Source of the DNA: Pantoea conspicua
GTDB lineage: Bacteria > Pseudomonadota > Gammaproteobacteria > Enterobacterales > Enterobacteriaceae
Assembly (NCBI RefSeq): GCF_002095315.1
Contig: NZ_MLFN01000013.1
Coordinates: 1-64,000 of the forward strand
DNA: 64,000 nt
Direction of reading: 5' to 3'
Shown here in pieces: positions 1-8,167 of the stretch. A model generated the notes under the pieces. That model ran no database searches. It worked only from the letters and a program-made list of their open reading frames with translations, and was not told where the DNA came from. The position numbers and the translations under genes are program-made. Every line of letters begins with the position of its first letter. Positions within the stretch are counted from its first letter, which is position 1.

Positions 1-37
1 TCGCAATGCGGCCATTTTCTTTCAGAGCGACGCCAGC

Positions 38-949
38 TTAACGCTGGGCTTCACCGCCTAACGCTTCCACCAGGTTGCTGGTCAGCGCAGCCAGTTCGCT
101 GGTCATCAGAATAAAGTCGGCGTCAAAACGCTGGGCAAAATCTTCACGATCAATATCATCGTTCTGGTCGCGCAGCGTGTCGCTGAACTTCAGGCGCTTG
201 ATTGAACCGTCATCGGCCAGCATAAACTGAATGCGCTCCTGCCAGTCCAGCGCCAGTTTGGTCACCAGTTTGCCCGCTTCGATGTGATTGGCGATCTCAT
301 CGCAGACCAGATCCTGTTTCTTGCAGCGGATCACGCCGCCATCTTCCAGCAGCGCTTTCAGCTCCGCTTCATCCATCAGGGCGAAACCGGCGGGCACCTC
401 GCCAGAACGTACCCATTCGGTCAGGGTCAGTTCAATCGGGCTTTCCAGCGTCAGGGGCACCACCGGTAATGAACCAAGACTTTTGCGCAGCAGTGCCAGC
501 GTATCTTCCGCCTTTTTGGCGCTGGCGCAGTCAACCATAATCAGGTTGTTCACCGTGTCGATCCACAACCAGGTCTGGCTAAAGCGGCTGAACGCACGCG
601 GCAGCAGGCTGTGCAGCACTTCATCTTTCAGCGAATCTTTTTCGGTCTTCTTCAGCTTGCGGCTCTGTTCCGCTTCCAGCTTGTCGATTTTCGCTTCCAG
701 CGCCTGTTTTACTACCGGTGACGGCAGCATTTTCTCTTCTTTGCGGGCGCAAATCACGATCTGACCGTTGTTTTCATGGGTCAGCGCATCGCTGCGGTTG
801 CCCATCGGCGGTACCCAGCCGGTTTTGCTCATATCCTGACTGCCACACGGCGAAAAAGTGAAGGCGTCGAGCTGTTTTTCCATCTCATCTGCGGACAACG
901 GAATGTCACGATTCAGACGATAAACCATCATATTTTTAAACCACAACAT
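38..949 (-). CDS. rdgC: Recombination-associated protein RdgC
   Basis: The 303-residue product starts [19 protein letters not shown] and has exactly the usual RdgC length. RdgC is a ring-shaped, nucleoid-associated DNA-binding protein that binds duplex DNA without strong sequence preference and restrains RecA-dependent recombination; this is family knowledge. The gene is divergent from mak (fructokinase), as in E. coli, and about 150 bp separate the two start codons, so both promoters lie there. The frame is complete, with a TAA stop near the window edge. No abnormal feature was seen. Confidence 0.96.
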   Translation of the reverse strand: MLWFKNMMVYRLNRDIPLSADEMEKQLDAFTFSPCGSQDMSKTGWVPPMGNRSDALTHENNGQIVICARKEEKMLPSPVVKQALEAKIDKLEAEQSRKLKKTEKDSLKDEVLHSLLPRAFSRFSQTWLWIDTVNNLIMVDCASAKKAEDTLALLRKSLGSLPVVPLTLESPIELTLTEWVRSGEVPAGFALMDEAELKALLEDGGVIRCKKQDLVCDEIANHIEAGKLVTKLALDWQERIQFMLADDGSIKRLKFSDTLRDQNDDIDREDFAQRFDADFILMTSELAALTSNLVEALGGEAQR

Positions 950-1095
950 CGGGATTCCTTACCGTGGCGCGATCGGGCGCACAAGTCTAACAGAGTCAGC
1001 GCGCATGATAGCGAAACATCGGAGTGGTTTCATTGCCTTTCCGGCTGGCGCCTTCTACTGTATGTTCCACCTGAACGAATAATGAGGAATAAACC

Positions 1096-2007
1096 GTGCG
1101 CATAGGCATTGATTTGGGTGGCACCAAGACAGAAGTGATTGCGTTATCCAACGCCGGACAGGAGCTGTTTCGTCACCGGGTCAACACGCCGCGTGATGAC
1201 TATCAGGCAACGGTACAGGCGATTGTCGATCTGGTCAGGCTGGCAGAGCAGAAAACCGGTCAGACCGGCACTGTTGGCCTCGGCATTCCCGGCACGATTT
1301 CGCCCTACAGCAAGCGGGTAAAAAATGCCAACTCCACCTGGCTTAACGGCCAGCCGCTGGATAAAGATCTGGCGCAGGCGCTGAATCGTGACGTGCGCAT
1401 CGCCAACGACGCGAATTGTCTCGCCGTTTCCGAGGCGGTTGACGGGGCGGGAGCCGGACAGTCGCTGGTGTTTGCGGTGATCATCGGCACCGGATCGGGG
1501 GCCGGGATAGCGATCAACGGCCAGTCTCGTATCGGCGGTAACGGCAATGCCGGCGAGTGGGGTCACAATCCGCTGCCGTGGATGGATGAAGACGAACTGC
1601 GCTACCGGCAGGAAGTGCCCTGTTATTGCGGGCAGCAGGGCTGCATTGAGACCTTCGTTTCGGGCACCGGTTTCGGCATTGATTATCAGCGGCTGAGCGG
1701 CGTGTCACGTAAAGGAGCGGAGATCGTGGCGCTGCTGGAACAGCAGGATCCGATCGCCGAACTGGCGATAAGCCGATACGAACTGCGGCTGGCAAAGTCG
1801 CTGGCGCAGGTGGTGAATCTGATCGATCCGGATGTGATCGTACTGGGCGGCGGCATGAGCAACGTGGATCGTCTCTATCAGACGGTACCGACGCTGATGA
1901 AAAAATGGGTATTCGGTGGCGAATGCGAAACGTCGGTGCTGAAGGCGCAACACGGCGATTCGAGTGGCGTGCGCGGCGCGGCCTGGCTCTGGCCGCTCAA
2001 CGACTGA
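1096..2007 (+). CDS. mak: Fructokinase Mak (ROK family)
   Basis: A 303-residue ROK-family sugar kinase. The N-terminal phosphate-binding motif [11 protein letters not shown] is at residues 3-13, followed by the ROK signature and a zinc cluster in CYCGQQGC (about residues 176-183) with an upstream His in the EWGHNP motif. Mak phosphorylates fructose (weakly mannose) with ATP in the cytoplasm. The start is a GTG whose product begins MRIGIDLGG, preceded by an AGGA-type ribosome site (tgaggaataaacc). It is divergent from rdgC, as in E. coli. The neighbour downstream differs: araJ is absent and an ethanolamine-type permease converges on it. Confidence 0.93.
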   Translation: MRIGIDLGGTKTEVIALSNAGQELFRHRVNTPRDDYQATVQAIVDLVRLAEQKTGQTGTVGLGIPGTISPYSKRVKNANSTWLNGQPLDKDLAQALNRDVRIANDANCLAVSEAVDGAGAGQSLVFAVIIGTGSGAGIAINGQSRIGGNGNAGEWGHNPLPWMDEDELRYRQEVPCYCGQQGCIETFVSGTGFGIDYQRLSGVSRKGAEIVALLEQQDPIAELAISRYELRLAKSLAQVVNLIDPDVIVLGGGMSNVDRLYQTVPTLMKKWVFGGECETSVLKAQHGDSSGVRGAAWLWPLND

Positions 2008-2050
2008 TTCTGGCTTCTCTGCCCGGGGCGCGACCACAGGCCGCGCTCTG

Positions 2051-3415
2051 CTATTCGCCCACCAGCATGCTGTCCTGCGGCGCACGGTCGCGCTGCGCTT
2101 TTGTGGCGAGGAAGTAGAGGTAACCCACCAGCATAAAGGCGACGAACAGCGCGCCAATCACCGGATTGAACCACAGCATCGCCAGCAGGCAGACCATCGA
2201 TAACAGCAGGGCGATGCCCGGCACAATCGGATAGCCTGGCGCACGGAAGCTGCGCACCAGATCCGGCGCCGTTCGGCGCAGCCGGAACAGGCTCAGCATG
2301 CTCATGATATACATCACAATCGCGCCGAACACCGCCATGGTGATCATCGCCGCCGTCAGCGTCATCCCCTGCAGATTAATAATTCCGTCGCTGTAAATGG
2401 CGGCGATCCCCAGTATCCCGCCGGTAATAATGGCGCGATGCGGCGTCTGAAAGCGCGACAGTTTCGCCAGCCCGGGCGGCAGATAACCGGCGCGGGCCAG
2501 CGCAAAGAACTGGCGAGAATAGCCAAGGATAATGCCGTGGAAACTGGCGACCAGACCGAACAGACCGATCCACACCAGCATATGCATCCAGTTAGAGTGT
2601 TCGCCGACGATCATTTTCATCGCCTGCGGCAGCGGATCGTTGATGTCTGACAGTTTGCGCCAGTCGCCCGCACCGCCTGCCATCAGCATCACGCCAATCG
2701 CCAGCACCACCAGCGTCAGAATGCCGCTGATATAGGCCCGCGGGATGGTACGGGTCGGATCTTTCGCCTCTTCCGCCGCCATCGCAGCACCTTCAATGGC
2801 AAGGAAAAACCAGATGGCGAATGGGATTGCGGCAAAAATACCGGAAAACGCCGGCATACCGAAGCTGTCGCTGCCGGCCCAGCCGTGCGCGGCAAAGTTC
2901 GCCAGGCTGAAACCGGGCGAGACTACGCCCATAAACACCAGCAGCTCAATCACCGCCAGAATGGTCACCACCAGCTCGAACATCGCCGCCAGTTTTACGC
3001 CAAGAATATTCAGCGTCATAAACAGCAGATAAGCGCCGACCGCGGCGGTTTTCGGGTTGAGTGCCGGATACTGCACGTTGAGGTAGGCACCAATGGCCAT
3101 CGCAATCGCCGGTGGCGCAAAGACGAACTCAATCAGCGTGGCCAGACCGGCAATCAGCCCGCCGGTTTCACCAAAGGCGCGGCGGCTGTAGGCAAACGGC
3201 CCGCCGGCGTGAGGAATTGCGGTGGTCAGCTCGGTAAAGCTGAAAATAAAGCAGGTATAAAGCGTAGCGATCAGTGCGGTGGTAACCAGAAAGCCCAGCG
3301 TGCCCGCCACGGCCCAGCCGTAACTCCAGCCAAAATATTCGCCTGAGATAACCAGGCCAACCGCAATCCCCCACAGATGCAGGGTGCCCAGCGTGGGCTT
3401 GAGTCTGTTTGTCAT
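2051..3415 (-). CDS. eat: APC-superfamily permease, ethanolamine permease (Eat) type
   Basis: A 454-residue integral membrane protein with about 12 hydrophobic segments. It has the APC-superfamily features GIAVGLVISGEYFGWSYG in the first helix and EEAKDPTRTIPRAY after helix 6. The overall sequence fits the ethanolamine permease subfamily, which imports ethanolamine by proton symport. It is divergent from an APH-fold kinase, and both promoters lie in a 253-bp gap carrying four CGGTCAA repeats. No eutBC ammonia-lyase genes are present in this window, so import here is not coupled to the classical eut pathway locally. The substrate could be another small amino alcohol or amine. Confidence 0.82.
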   Translation of the reverse strand: MTNRLKPTLGTLHLWGIAVGLVISGEYFGWSYGWAVAGTLGFLVTTALIATLYTCFIFSFTELTTAIPHAGGPFAYSRRAFGETGGLIAGLATLIEFVFAPPAIAMAIGAYLNVQYPALNPKTAAVGAYLLFMTLNILGVKLAAMFELVVTILAVIELLVFMGVVSPGFSLANFAAHGWAGSDSFGMPAFSGIFAAIPFAIWFFLAIEGAAMAAEEAKDPTRTIPRAYISGILTLVVLAIGVMLMAGGAGDWRKLSDINDPLPQAMKMIVGEHSNWMHMLVWIGLFGLVASFHGIILGYSRQFFALARAGYLPPGLAKLSRFQTPHRAIITGGILGIAAIYSDGIINLQGMTLTAAMITMAVFGAIVMYIMSMLSLFRLRRTAPDLVRSFRAPGYPIVPGIALLLSMVCLLAMLWFNPVIGALFVAFMLVGYLYFLATKAQRDRAPQDSMLVGE

Positions 3416-3528
3416 ACTGTTATCCCCGTCGTTGTTGGTGCCGCGCGGCAGTGATACCGCACCTCATGGTTTACGCTACAGTGAAGGGATAATGCCGTTG
3501 CCTGGCGGGCCGCGACTTGACGCCGGCG

Positions 3529-3614
3529 CGGTCAATGCTGTCCTCCACGGTCAACTCACAGACAACGCCGGGCCAGATGCACGCTGCGGTCAACTTTGAC
3601 TCCTCTGCGGTCAA
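3529..3614 (+). promoter_or_regulatory. Array of four CGGTCAA direct repeats
   Basis: The heptamer CGGTCAA occurs at 3529, 3548, 3587 and 3608, all in the same orientation; three of the four are preceded by G. The start-to-start spacings are 19, 39 and 21 bp, close to two, four and two helical turns, so the sites would face the same side of the helix. The array sits between the divergent permease and kinase genes. Tandem half-sites at about 20-bp spacing are typical of AraC-family operators, and an AraC-type gene is the second gene downstream. The link to that regulator is inference. Confidence 0.55.
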
Positions 3615-3668
3615 GCAGCTCAGGTTCTGGCAACGCATGCTGACGTTACGTAAGTGACAGGAGCCGGA

Positions 3669-4676
3669 ATGATGAGCGCGAAACAATATGACAACCTGAC
3701 TGATTCTCAACTCACTGCACTGGCGCAGCAGGCGCTGGGCTGTTATCCCACCGCGCTACAGGGCACGCTGCGGCTGCTGTGTCGCTCGGAGAATGCCACG
3801 TTTCTGCTGCATGCGGGCACCAGGCGCTATGCGCTGCGACTGCATCGCGGCGACTACCATCAGAAAGCGGATATCCTCAGCGAGTTGCTGTGGCTGGACG
3901 CGCTGCGCGAAACTGGCATCGTGGTGCCGGAGGCGGTGGCGGACAGCCAGGGCGAGCGGGTGCTGACGCTCCGCTTACCCGACGGTGGTGAGCGTTACGT
4001 AGTGCTGTTTCACTGGATTGACGGCGAAATGCCGACCACCGAGGTGGACCCGCGCGCCTTTCAGCAACTGGGACAGATTACGGCCCGGCTGCATCAGCAC
4101 AGTAAACAATGGCAGCCGCCGGCCGGCTTCCAGCGGATCATCTGGGATCACCACACCATGACCAGCGCACAGAGCCACTGGGGACGCTGGCAGGATGCCC
4201 CCAATCTGGCTCCCGCCGATCACGGGATCGTCGAACAGGCGATCGCTCAGGCGGGGGAGGCGCTGGCGGCGTTTGGCAAAGGATCGGATCGCTATGGCCT
4301 GATCCATGCCGATCTACGGCTGACCAACCTGCTGCTGCACCACGGCGAAACCCGGGTGATCGATTTCGATGACTGCGGGCTGGGCTGGTATCTGCACGAT
4401 CTGGCGGCAGCGATCAGTTTTGTCGAGCATCATCCGCGGGCGGCAGAGTGGATCGATCACTGGATCCGCGGCTACGAGCAGGTATCGCACATCAGCGACC
4501 AGGAGATGGCGATGCTGCCAACGCTGCTGATCCAGCGCCGCATCCAGCTCACCGCGTGGGTAGGATCGCACGCCGAAACGGAGATGGCGCAGAGCCTGGG
4601 CCCGGAATGGGCCAGCCATTCGGTGCGACTTTGCCGTCGTTATCTGGAGAGTGAGCAGCTGCCGGTCGGGGCCTGA
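3669..4676 (+). CDS. APH-fold phosphotransferase (small-molecule kinase), substrate unknown
   Basis: A protein of about 335 residues with the aminoglycoside-phosphotransferase / homoserine-kinase-II-like fold. The catalytic loop HADLRLTN is near residue 213 (HxDxxxxN), followed by the metal-binding VIDFDD about 15 residues later. The start ATG at 3669 (or 3672) is chosen because caggag lies 5-8 nt upstream; an in-frame GTG at 3654 has no such site. Related enzymes phosphorylate choline, ethanolamine, hydroxylysine or homoserine. Beside an ethanolamine-type permease, a kinase for the imported amino alcohol is a reasonable guess but unproven. An AraC-type regulator follows on the same strand after 149 bp. 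Confidence 0.78.
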   Translation: MMSAKQYDNLTDSQLTALAQQALGCYPTALQGTLRLLCRSENATFLLHAGTRRYALRLHRGDYHQKADILSELLWLDALRETGIVVPEAVADSQGERVLTLRLPDGGERYVVLFHWIDGEMPTTEVDPRAFQQLGQITARLHQHSKQWQPPAGFQRIIWDHHTMTSAQSHWGRWQDAPNLAPADHGIVEQAIAQAGEALAAFGKGSDRYGLIHADLRLTNLLLHHGETRVIDFDDCGLGWYLHDLAAAISFVEHHPRAAEWIDHWIRGYEQVSHISDQEMAMLPTLLIQRRIQLTAWVGSHAETEMAQSLGPEWASHSVRLCRRYLESEQLPVGA

Positions 4677-4825
4677 TGCACCAGCGGCGGGCGCAGGTGC
4701 GCCACTGCAGTGCTGCCCGCCCGAGCGCCACGGCCTGACTCGCTGAAACCGCAAAGGATGAAGCTGGTACGGAATTTGCTCAGTCTGTGAATGGGTTTTC
4801 CCCCTGAATTCTGACTGAGGCGACC

Positions 4826-5896
4826 ATGAATCCGATGATGATAAAACAGCCCGATGCATTTGCTGCCTGCTCCGCTGCGGCGGAGGCAGGTAATCACGGC
4901 GTGCTGGCCGCTGCGGCCACCGGCCTGAGCGATTTTATTCATACCCGTGGCGGCGATGTGGACCGTATCTTCGGCATCAGCGGTATCGATCCGGAACGGC
5001 TCGCCAGCCCGACGCTCAGCCTTGGGCTGGTCAACTACTGTCGGGTACTGGAGGAAGCGGCGCGACACTCCGGTTTTGATAACTTCGGTTTGCACTACGG
5101 CAGGCAGTTTAAACCGCAGTCATTAGGCCTGATTGGCTACATCGGCCTCTGTTCCGCCACGCTGGAACAGGCGCTGCACAATGTGGTCAATGCCTTTCCG
5201 TGGCATCAGCACGACACCTTAACCCGGCTGGTGGACAAAGGAGAGTGCTGGCGGCTCGACTATCAGGTTCGTCACGGGGCCATACTGATGCGCCGTCAGG
5301 ATGCGGAGCTGACGCTGGGGATGTTCATGAATCTGATTCGTCATGTGGCGGGTAAAAACTGGGCGCCGCGCGAAGTGCATTTTGAACATCCGCGCCCGGA
5401 GCAGTGGCACGATCACGGGAAAGTGTTCGATGCGCCGGTCTGGTTCGATCAGCCGTTTAACTCGCTGGTGATCCCAAAGCGCGATCTGCTGCGCAACATG
5501 CCGGAAAGCGATCCGATGTTGCTGATGGTAATGCAGGATGCCATCCGGCAGCTCAACCGCGCCGCTTCGCAGCAGAGCAGGGTGGAGCAGGCGCGCTCTC
5601 AGGTTCACCTGTCGCTGATGCAGGGCGAACCGGTGCTGGAAGAGGTAGCCGATAAGCTGGGGTTATCGAGCTGGTCACTGCAGCGGCGGCTGCGCGAAGA
5701 GGGCTGTAGCTTCAGTGCGCTGGTGGATCAGGTGCGCTGCGAAATGGCCACTCACTATCTGCAGCAGAAGCAGCTGCCGATCTCCGAGATGGCGCTGCTG
5801 CTGGGCTATTCGGAAGTCAGCGCCTTTTCACGGGCATTTCGGCGCTGGTTCGGCATCAGCCCGCGTCAGTGGCGTCAGCATGGGCTGGCAAGCTAG
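4826..5896 (+). CDS. AraC-family regulator with arabinose-binding-like N-terminal domain
   Basis: A 356-residue regulator. Residues about 30-220 resemble the 'Arabinose_bd' N-terminal domain of the OruR/ArgR/QhpR type. The C-terminal ~100 residues form the two helix-turn-helix AraC domain, with VADKLGLSSWSLQRRLREEG as the first HTH and the signature LLLGYSEVSAFSRAFRRWFG near the end. Members often control amine or amino-acid catabolism. The start ATG follows a gaggcg ribosome site. Its last 41 bp overlap the 3' end of a convergent lipoprotein gene. It is the likeliest reader of the CGGTCAA array upstream of the kinase, by position only. Confidence 0.85.
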   Translation: MNPMMIKQPDAFAACSAAAEAGNHGVLAAAATGLSDFIHTRGGDVDRIFGISGIDPERLASPTLSLGLVNYCRVLEEAARHSGFDNFGLHYGRQFKPQSLGLIGYIGLCSATLEQALHNVVNAFPWHQHDTLTRLVDKGECWRLDYQVRHGAILMRRQDAELTLGMFMNLIRHVAGKNWAPREVHFEHPRPEQWHDHGKVFDAPVWFDQPFNSLVIPKRDLLRNMPESDPMLLMVMQDAIRQLNRAASQQSRVEQARSQVHLSLMQGEPVLEEVADKLGLSSWSLQRRLREEGCSFSALVDQVRCEMATHYLQQKQLPISEMALLLGYSEVSAFSRAFRRWFGISPRQWRQHGLAS

Positions 5897-6284
5897 CCTT
5901 GCGCGGCGCAAAGCCAAACCACGCCGGTTGTCCAGGCACCGGCGGCGGCGGCAAGCCTTTGGTCTGCGCTGCCAGCTGCCAGGCCCGTAAACACAACGCC
6001 TCATCGCCCTGAGTCTGCGTCACCGCATAGCGTCCACTCTGCTGCCACTCCAGCCGGACCAGACATTGCTGGCCCGCATAGCGCGCTGCATCACTGAACT
6101 GCTGATTCAGCCGGTGCTGCATTTGATTAGTCCACTGACAGGATGCGCTGTTGGGGTCCCTGGCGGGCTGACACAGGTTGGCCACGCTATCCCGTTGCTG
6201 TGGTTCAGAATGCTGACAGCCACTGAGTGCCGCGGCAATAATAACGCCCGGCAATACTTTCCCAAATAGATTAATTAAATTCAT
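5856..6284 (-). CDS. Lipoprotein with TolA C-terminal (domain III)-like fold
   Basis: A 142-residue protein with a lipoprotein signal: a hydrophobic stretch, then LSGC with the lipidated Cys at 23 and Gln at +2 (outer-membrane sorting by the Lol rule). Residues about 60-128 resemble TolA domain III: RYAGQQCLVRLEW, then GDEALC, then a PPPPVPGQPAWFGFAP tail, with two cysteines (74 and 98) where TolA has its disulfide. TolA's long helical domain and its inner-membrane anchor are missing. TolAIII binds TolB, colicins and phage coat proteins in E. coli; the role of this stand-alone form is unknown. It is divergent from a three-lipoprotein operon and overlaps the 3' end of the AraC gene by 41 bp. 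Confidence 0.75.
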   Translation of the reverse strand: MNLINLFGKVLPGVIIAAALSGCQHSEPQQRDSVANLCQPARDPNSASCQWTNQMQHRLNQQFSDAARYAGQQCLVRLEWQQSGRYAVTQTQGDEALCLRAWQLAAQTKGLPPPPVPGQPAWFGFAPRKASLPAHADATDAG

Positions 6285-6321
6285 TTAACTGACCAATTCT
6301 GATTAAAGTTCTCTTCTTCTG

Positions 6322-6381
6322 CTGCCGACAGTCTACAGACCGGACTGGCGAATGCTATGGCATTACTCCGACTGTCGGCAG
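6322..6381. repeat. 12-bp perfect inverted repeat between divergent lipoprotein genes
   Basis: CTGCCGACAGTC at 6322-6333 and its exact reverse complement GACTGTCGGCAG at 6370-6381 are separated by 36 bp. The pair lies in the 151-bp gap between the TolA-like lipoprotein gene and the CsgG-like gene. It could be a regulator binding pair or a leader stem-loop of the CsgG-like operon. No T run follows, so it is not a typical terminator. Confidence 0.6.
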
Positions 6382-6435
6382 AACCAGAATTTACCGCCCC
6401 ATCGCGGTTTCTTATTATTTATTCATGGATTAGAA

Positions 6436-7113
6436 ATGCAGAAAAAATATGCCGTTGCGGCACTCACCTTACTCAGTGCTTCGCTGATCAGCGGCTGCGC
6501 GACTGAATCATCACGTGCGATTGAAGCACCCCAGGTTCGTGCAGCCAGCCAGCCCGCTTACCAGGGCGTGCGCAGCCCGATAGCGGTTGGTCAGTTTGAT
6601 AACCGTTCCGCTTATATGAACGGTATTTTCTCGGATGGCGTCGATCGACTGGGCAATCAGTCAAAAACCATTCTGATCACCCATCTGCAGCAGACTAACC
6701 GGTTCAGCGTGCTGGATCGCAGCAACCTGAAAGAGCTGCAGCAGGAGTCAGACTTCAAACGCAGTCAGCAAAATATCAAAGGCGCGAACTATATCATCAC
6801 CGGTGATATCACCGAGTTTGGCCGCAAAGAAGTGGGTGACCAGCAGCTGTGGGGCATTCTCGGCCGCGGCAAGAGCCAGATCGCCTATGCCAAAGTCAAT
6901 CTCAACGTGGTGGATGTCACCACCTCTGAAGTGGTGTTCAGCGCGCAGGGCGCTGGCGAATACCAGCTCTCAGCCCGGGAGATTATCGGCTTTGGTGGCA
7001 CCAGCAGTTATGACTCGACGCTGAATGGCAAAGTGATGGATCTGGCGATTCGCGAAGCGGTCGATCATTTAGTGGATGGAATCAACAACGGCGCCTGGCG
7101 TCCGGCTAAATAA
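6436..7113 (+). CDS. CsgG-family lipoprotein
   Basis: A 225-residue lipoprotein: MQKKYAVAALTLLSASLISG precedes the lipid Cys at 21 (Ala at +2). The body matches the CsgG/HfaB/LpoB-like fold: PIAVGQFDNRS, then NRFSVLDRSNLKELQQE, then ANYIITGDITEFG, and a KVNLNVVDVTTSEVV strand. Start 6436 is chosen because upstream in-frame codons would put a charged, non-signal stretch before the signal peptide. It is the first gene of a three-lipoprotein operon with DUF4810 (11-bp gap) and DUF799. No curli genes are nearby, so it is not the curli pore itself. A periplasmic assembly or accessory role is inference. Confidence 0.85.
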   Translation: MQKKYAVAALTLLSASLISGCATESSRAIEAPQVRAASQPAYQGVRSPIAVGQFDNRSAYMNGIFSDGVDRLGNQSKTILITHLQQTNRFSVLDRSNLKELQQESDFKRSQQNIKGANYIITGDITEFGRKEVGDQQLWGILGRGKSQIAYAKVNLNVVDVTTSEVVFSAQGAGEYQLSAREIIGFGGTSSYDSTLNGKVMDLAIREAVDHLVDGINNGAWRPAK

Positions 7114-7124
7114 GGAAGCAAGAA

Positions 7125-7484
7125 ATGAAAGCGATCACACTGGGCGGCCTGCTGATGGCGGCTGCGCTGCTGGCTGGCTGCGCGCCAAAAGCGCCAAAAA
7201 CCCTTTACTACTGGGGCGACTATCAGCAGCAGCTGTATAGCTACTACCAGAAAGATAGCGATCCACAGAAGCAGATCGACGCACTGAATCTCGACGTAGA
7301 AAAAGCTCGCGCGGCAAACCAGCCGGTCGCGCCAGGACTGCACGCGCAACTCGGCCTGCTCTACGCCAAAACCGGCGATACCAACAAAGCCTTCGGCCAG
7401 TTTGCGACCGAAAAGCAGCTGTTTCCGGAAGCGGGCCCTTACATGGATTTTCTGATGAGTAACAAACAAGGAGTGACCCGGTGA
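7125..7484 (+). CDS. DUF4810-type lipoprotein
   Basis: A 119-residue lipoprotein with the signal MKAITLGGLLMAAALLAG and lipid Cys 19. Next come TLYYWGDYQQQLYSYY and a tetratricopeptide-like helical pair (LHAQLGLLYAKTGDTNKAFGQF), ending in PEAGPYMDFLM. The gene lies between the CsgG-like and DUF799 genes, and its stop overlaps the next start by 4 bp (GTGA), implying translational coupling. The same trio is known in Neisseria and other Gram-negatives. Function is not established. Confidence 0.85.
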   Translation: MKAITLGGLLMAAALLAGCAPKAPKTLYYWGDYQQQLYSYYQKDSDPQKQIDALNLDVEKARAANQPVAPGLHAQLGLLYAKTGDTNKAFGQFATEKQLFPEAGPYMDFLMSNKQGVTR

Positions 7485-8137
7485 AAAAACTGATTGTTTT
7501 GTGTGGCGCCCTGGCCGCGCTGCTGCTGACCGGCTGTGCGCAGCATAAAAAACCTTATGATTACAGCGCGTTCCGTGCCAGTAAGCCTGCGTCGATTCTG
7601 GTGTTACCCGCCGAGAACAAAGCGCCGGATATCAATGCCGCTCACAGCCTGACGTCGCTGGTTACCCGGCCACTGGCTGAAGCCGGTTACTACGTCTTTC
7701 CGGTGGCGGTGGTAGAAGAGACTTTCCAGCAGAATGGCCTGTCCGGCGGCAGCGAAATCCAGGCAGTCAGCCCGGCGCGTCTGAATAAAATCTTTCACGC
7801 CGACAGTGCGCTCTATATCTCCATCAGCGAGTACGGCAGCAGCTACCGGGTGATCGACAGCGTTACCACCGTGTCAGCGACCGCGCGACTGGTGGATCTG
7901 CGCAGCGGCAAAGAACTCTGGCAGGGTTCCGCTACCGCCAGTGACAATGAAGATGGCAACAACAATAACGGTGGGCTGGTCGGCATGCTGGTCAGTGCGG
8001 CAATCAAACAGATCGCCAGCAACGTCAGTGACAAAGCCCATTCGATTGCCGGTCTGACCAGCAATCGCCTGCTGGCACAGAACGAGCAGGGCGGTTTACT
8101 GACCGGCCCGCGCTATACGCTGATCAGCGCCCGTTGA
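7481..8137 (+). CDS. DUF799 (GNA1162-type) lipoprotein
   Basis: A 218-residue lipoprotein with the signal MKKLIVLCGALAALLLTG and lipid Cys 19. The body contains YDYSAFRASKPASILVLPAENKAP, SLVTRPLAEAGYYVFPVAVV and LVDLRSGKELWQGSA, characteristic of the DUF799 family that includes the meningococcal antigen GNA1162. A short Asn-rich stretch (EDGNNNNGG) interrupts the second half. The GTG start overlaps the DUF4810 stop. Family members show a fold related to CsgG/LpoB-like periplasmic proteins, so the trio may form one outer-membrane complex; that is inference. Confidence 0.87.
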   Translation: MKKLIVLCGALAALLLTGCAQHKKPYDYSAFRASKPASILVLPAENKAPDINAAHSLTSLVTRPLAEAGYYVFPVAVVEETFQQNGLSGGSEIQAVSPARLNKIFHADSALYISISEYGSSYRVIDSVTTVSATARLVDLRSGKELWQGSATASDNEDGNNNNGGLVGMLVSAAIKQIASNVSDKAHSIAGLTSNRLLAQNEQGGLLTGPRYTLISAR

Positions 8138-8149
8138 TTGGTGGCAAAG

Positions 8150-8167
8150 CGGGCGCTACGGCGCCCG
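8150..8167. terminator. GC-rich hairpin between convergent genes
   Basis: CGGGCGC, loop tacg, GCGCCCG (8150-8156 with 8161-8167), abutting the sbcC stop codon. It lies between the DUF799 gene and the oppositely oriented sbcC. No U run follows on the plus side, so it is a weak or merely structural terminator. Confidence 0.4.

Noticed and set aside
1-37. Part of another gene at the left edge
   Set aside because: Only 37 bases lie beyond the rdgC stop; no frame or motif can be judged.
1060-1078. Possible LexA box (tactgtatgttccacctg) upstream of mak
   Set aside because: The right half-site is CTG rather than CAG, so the palindrome required for LexA is absent.
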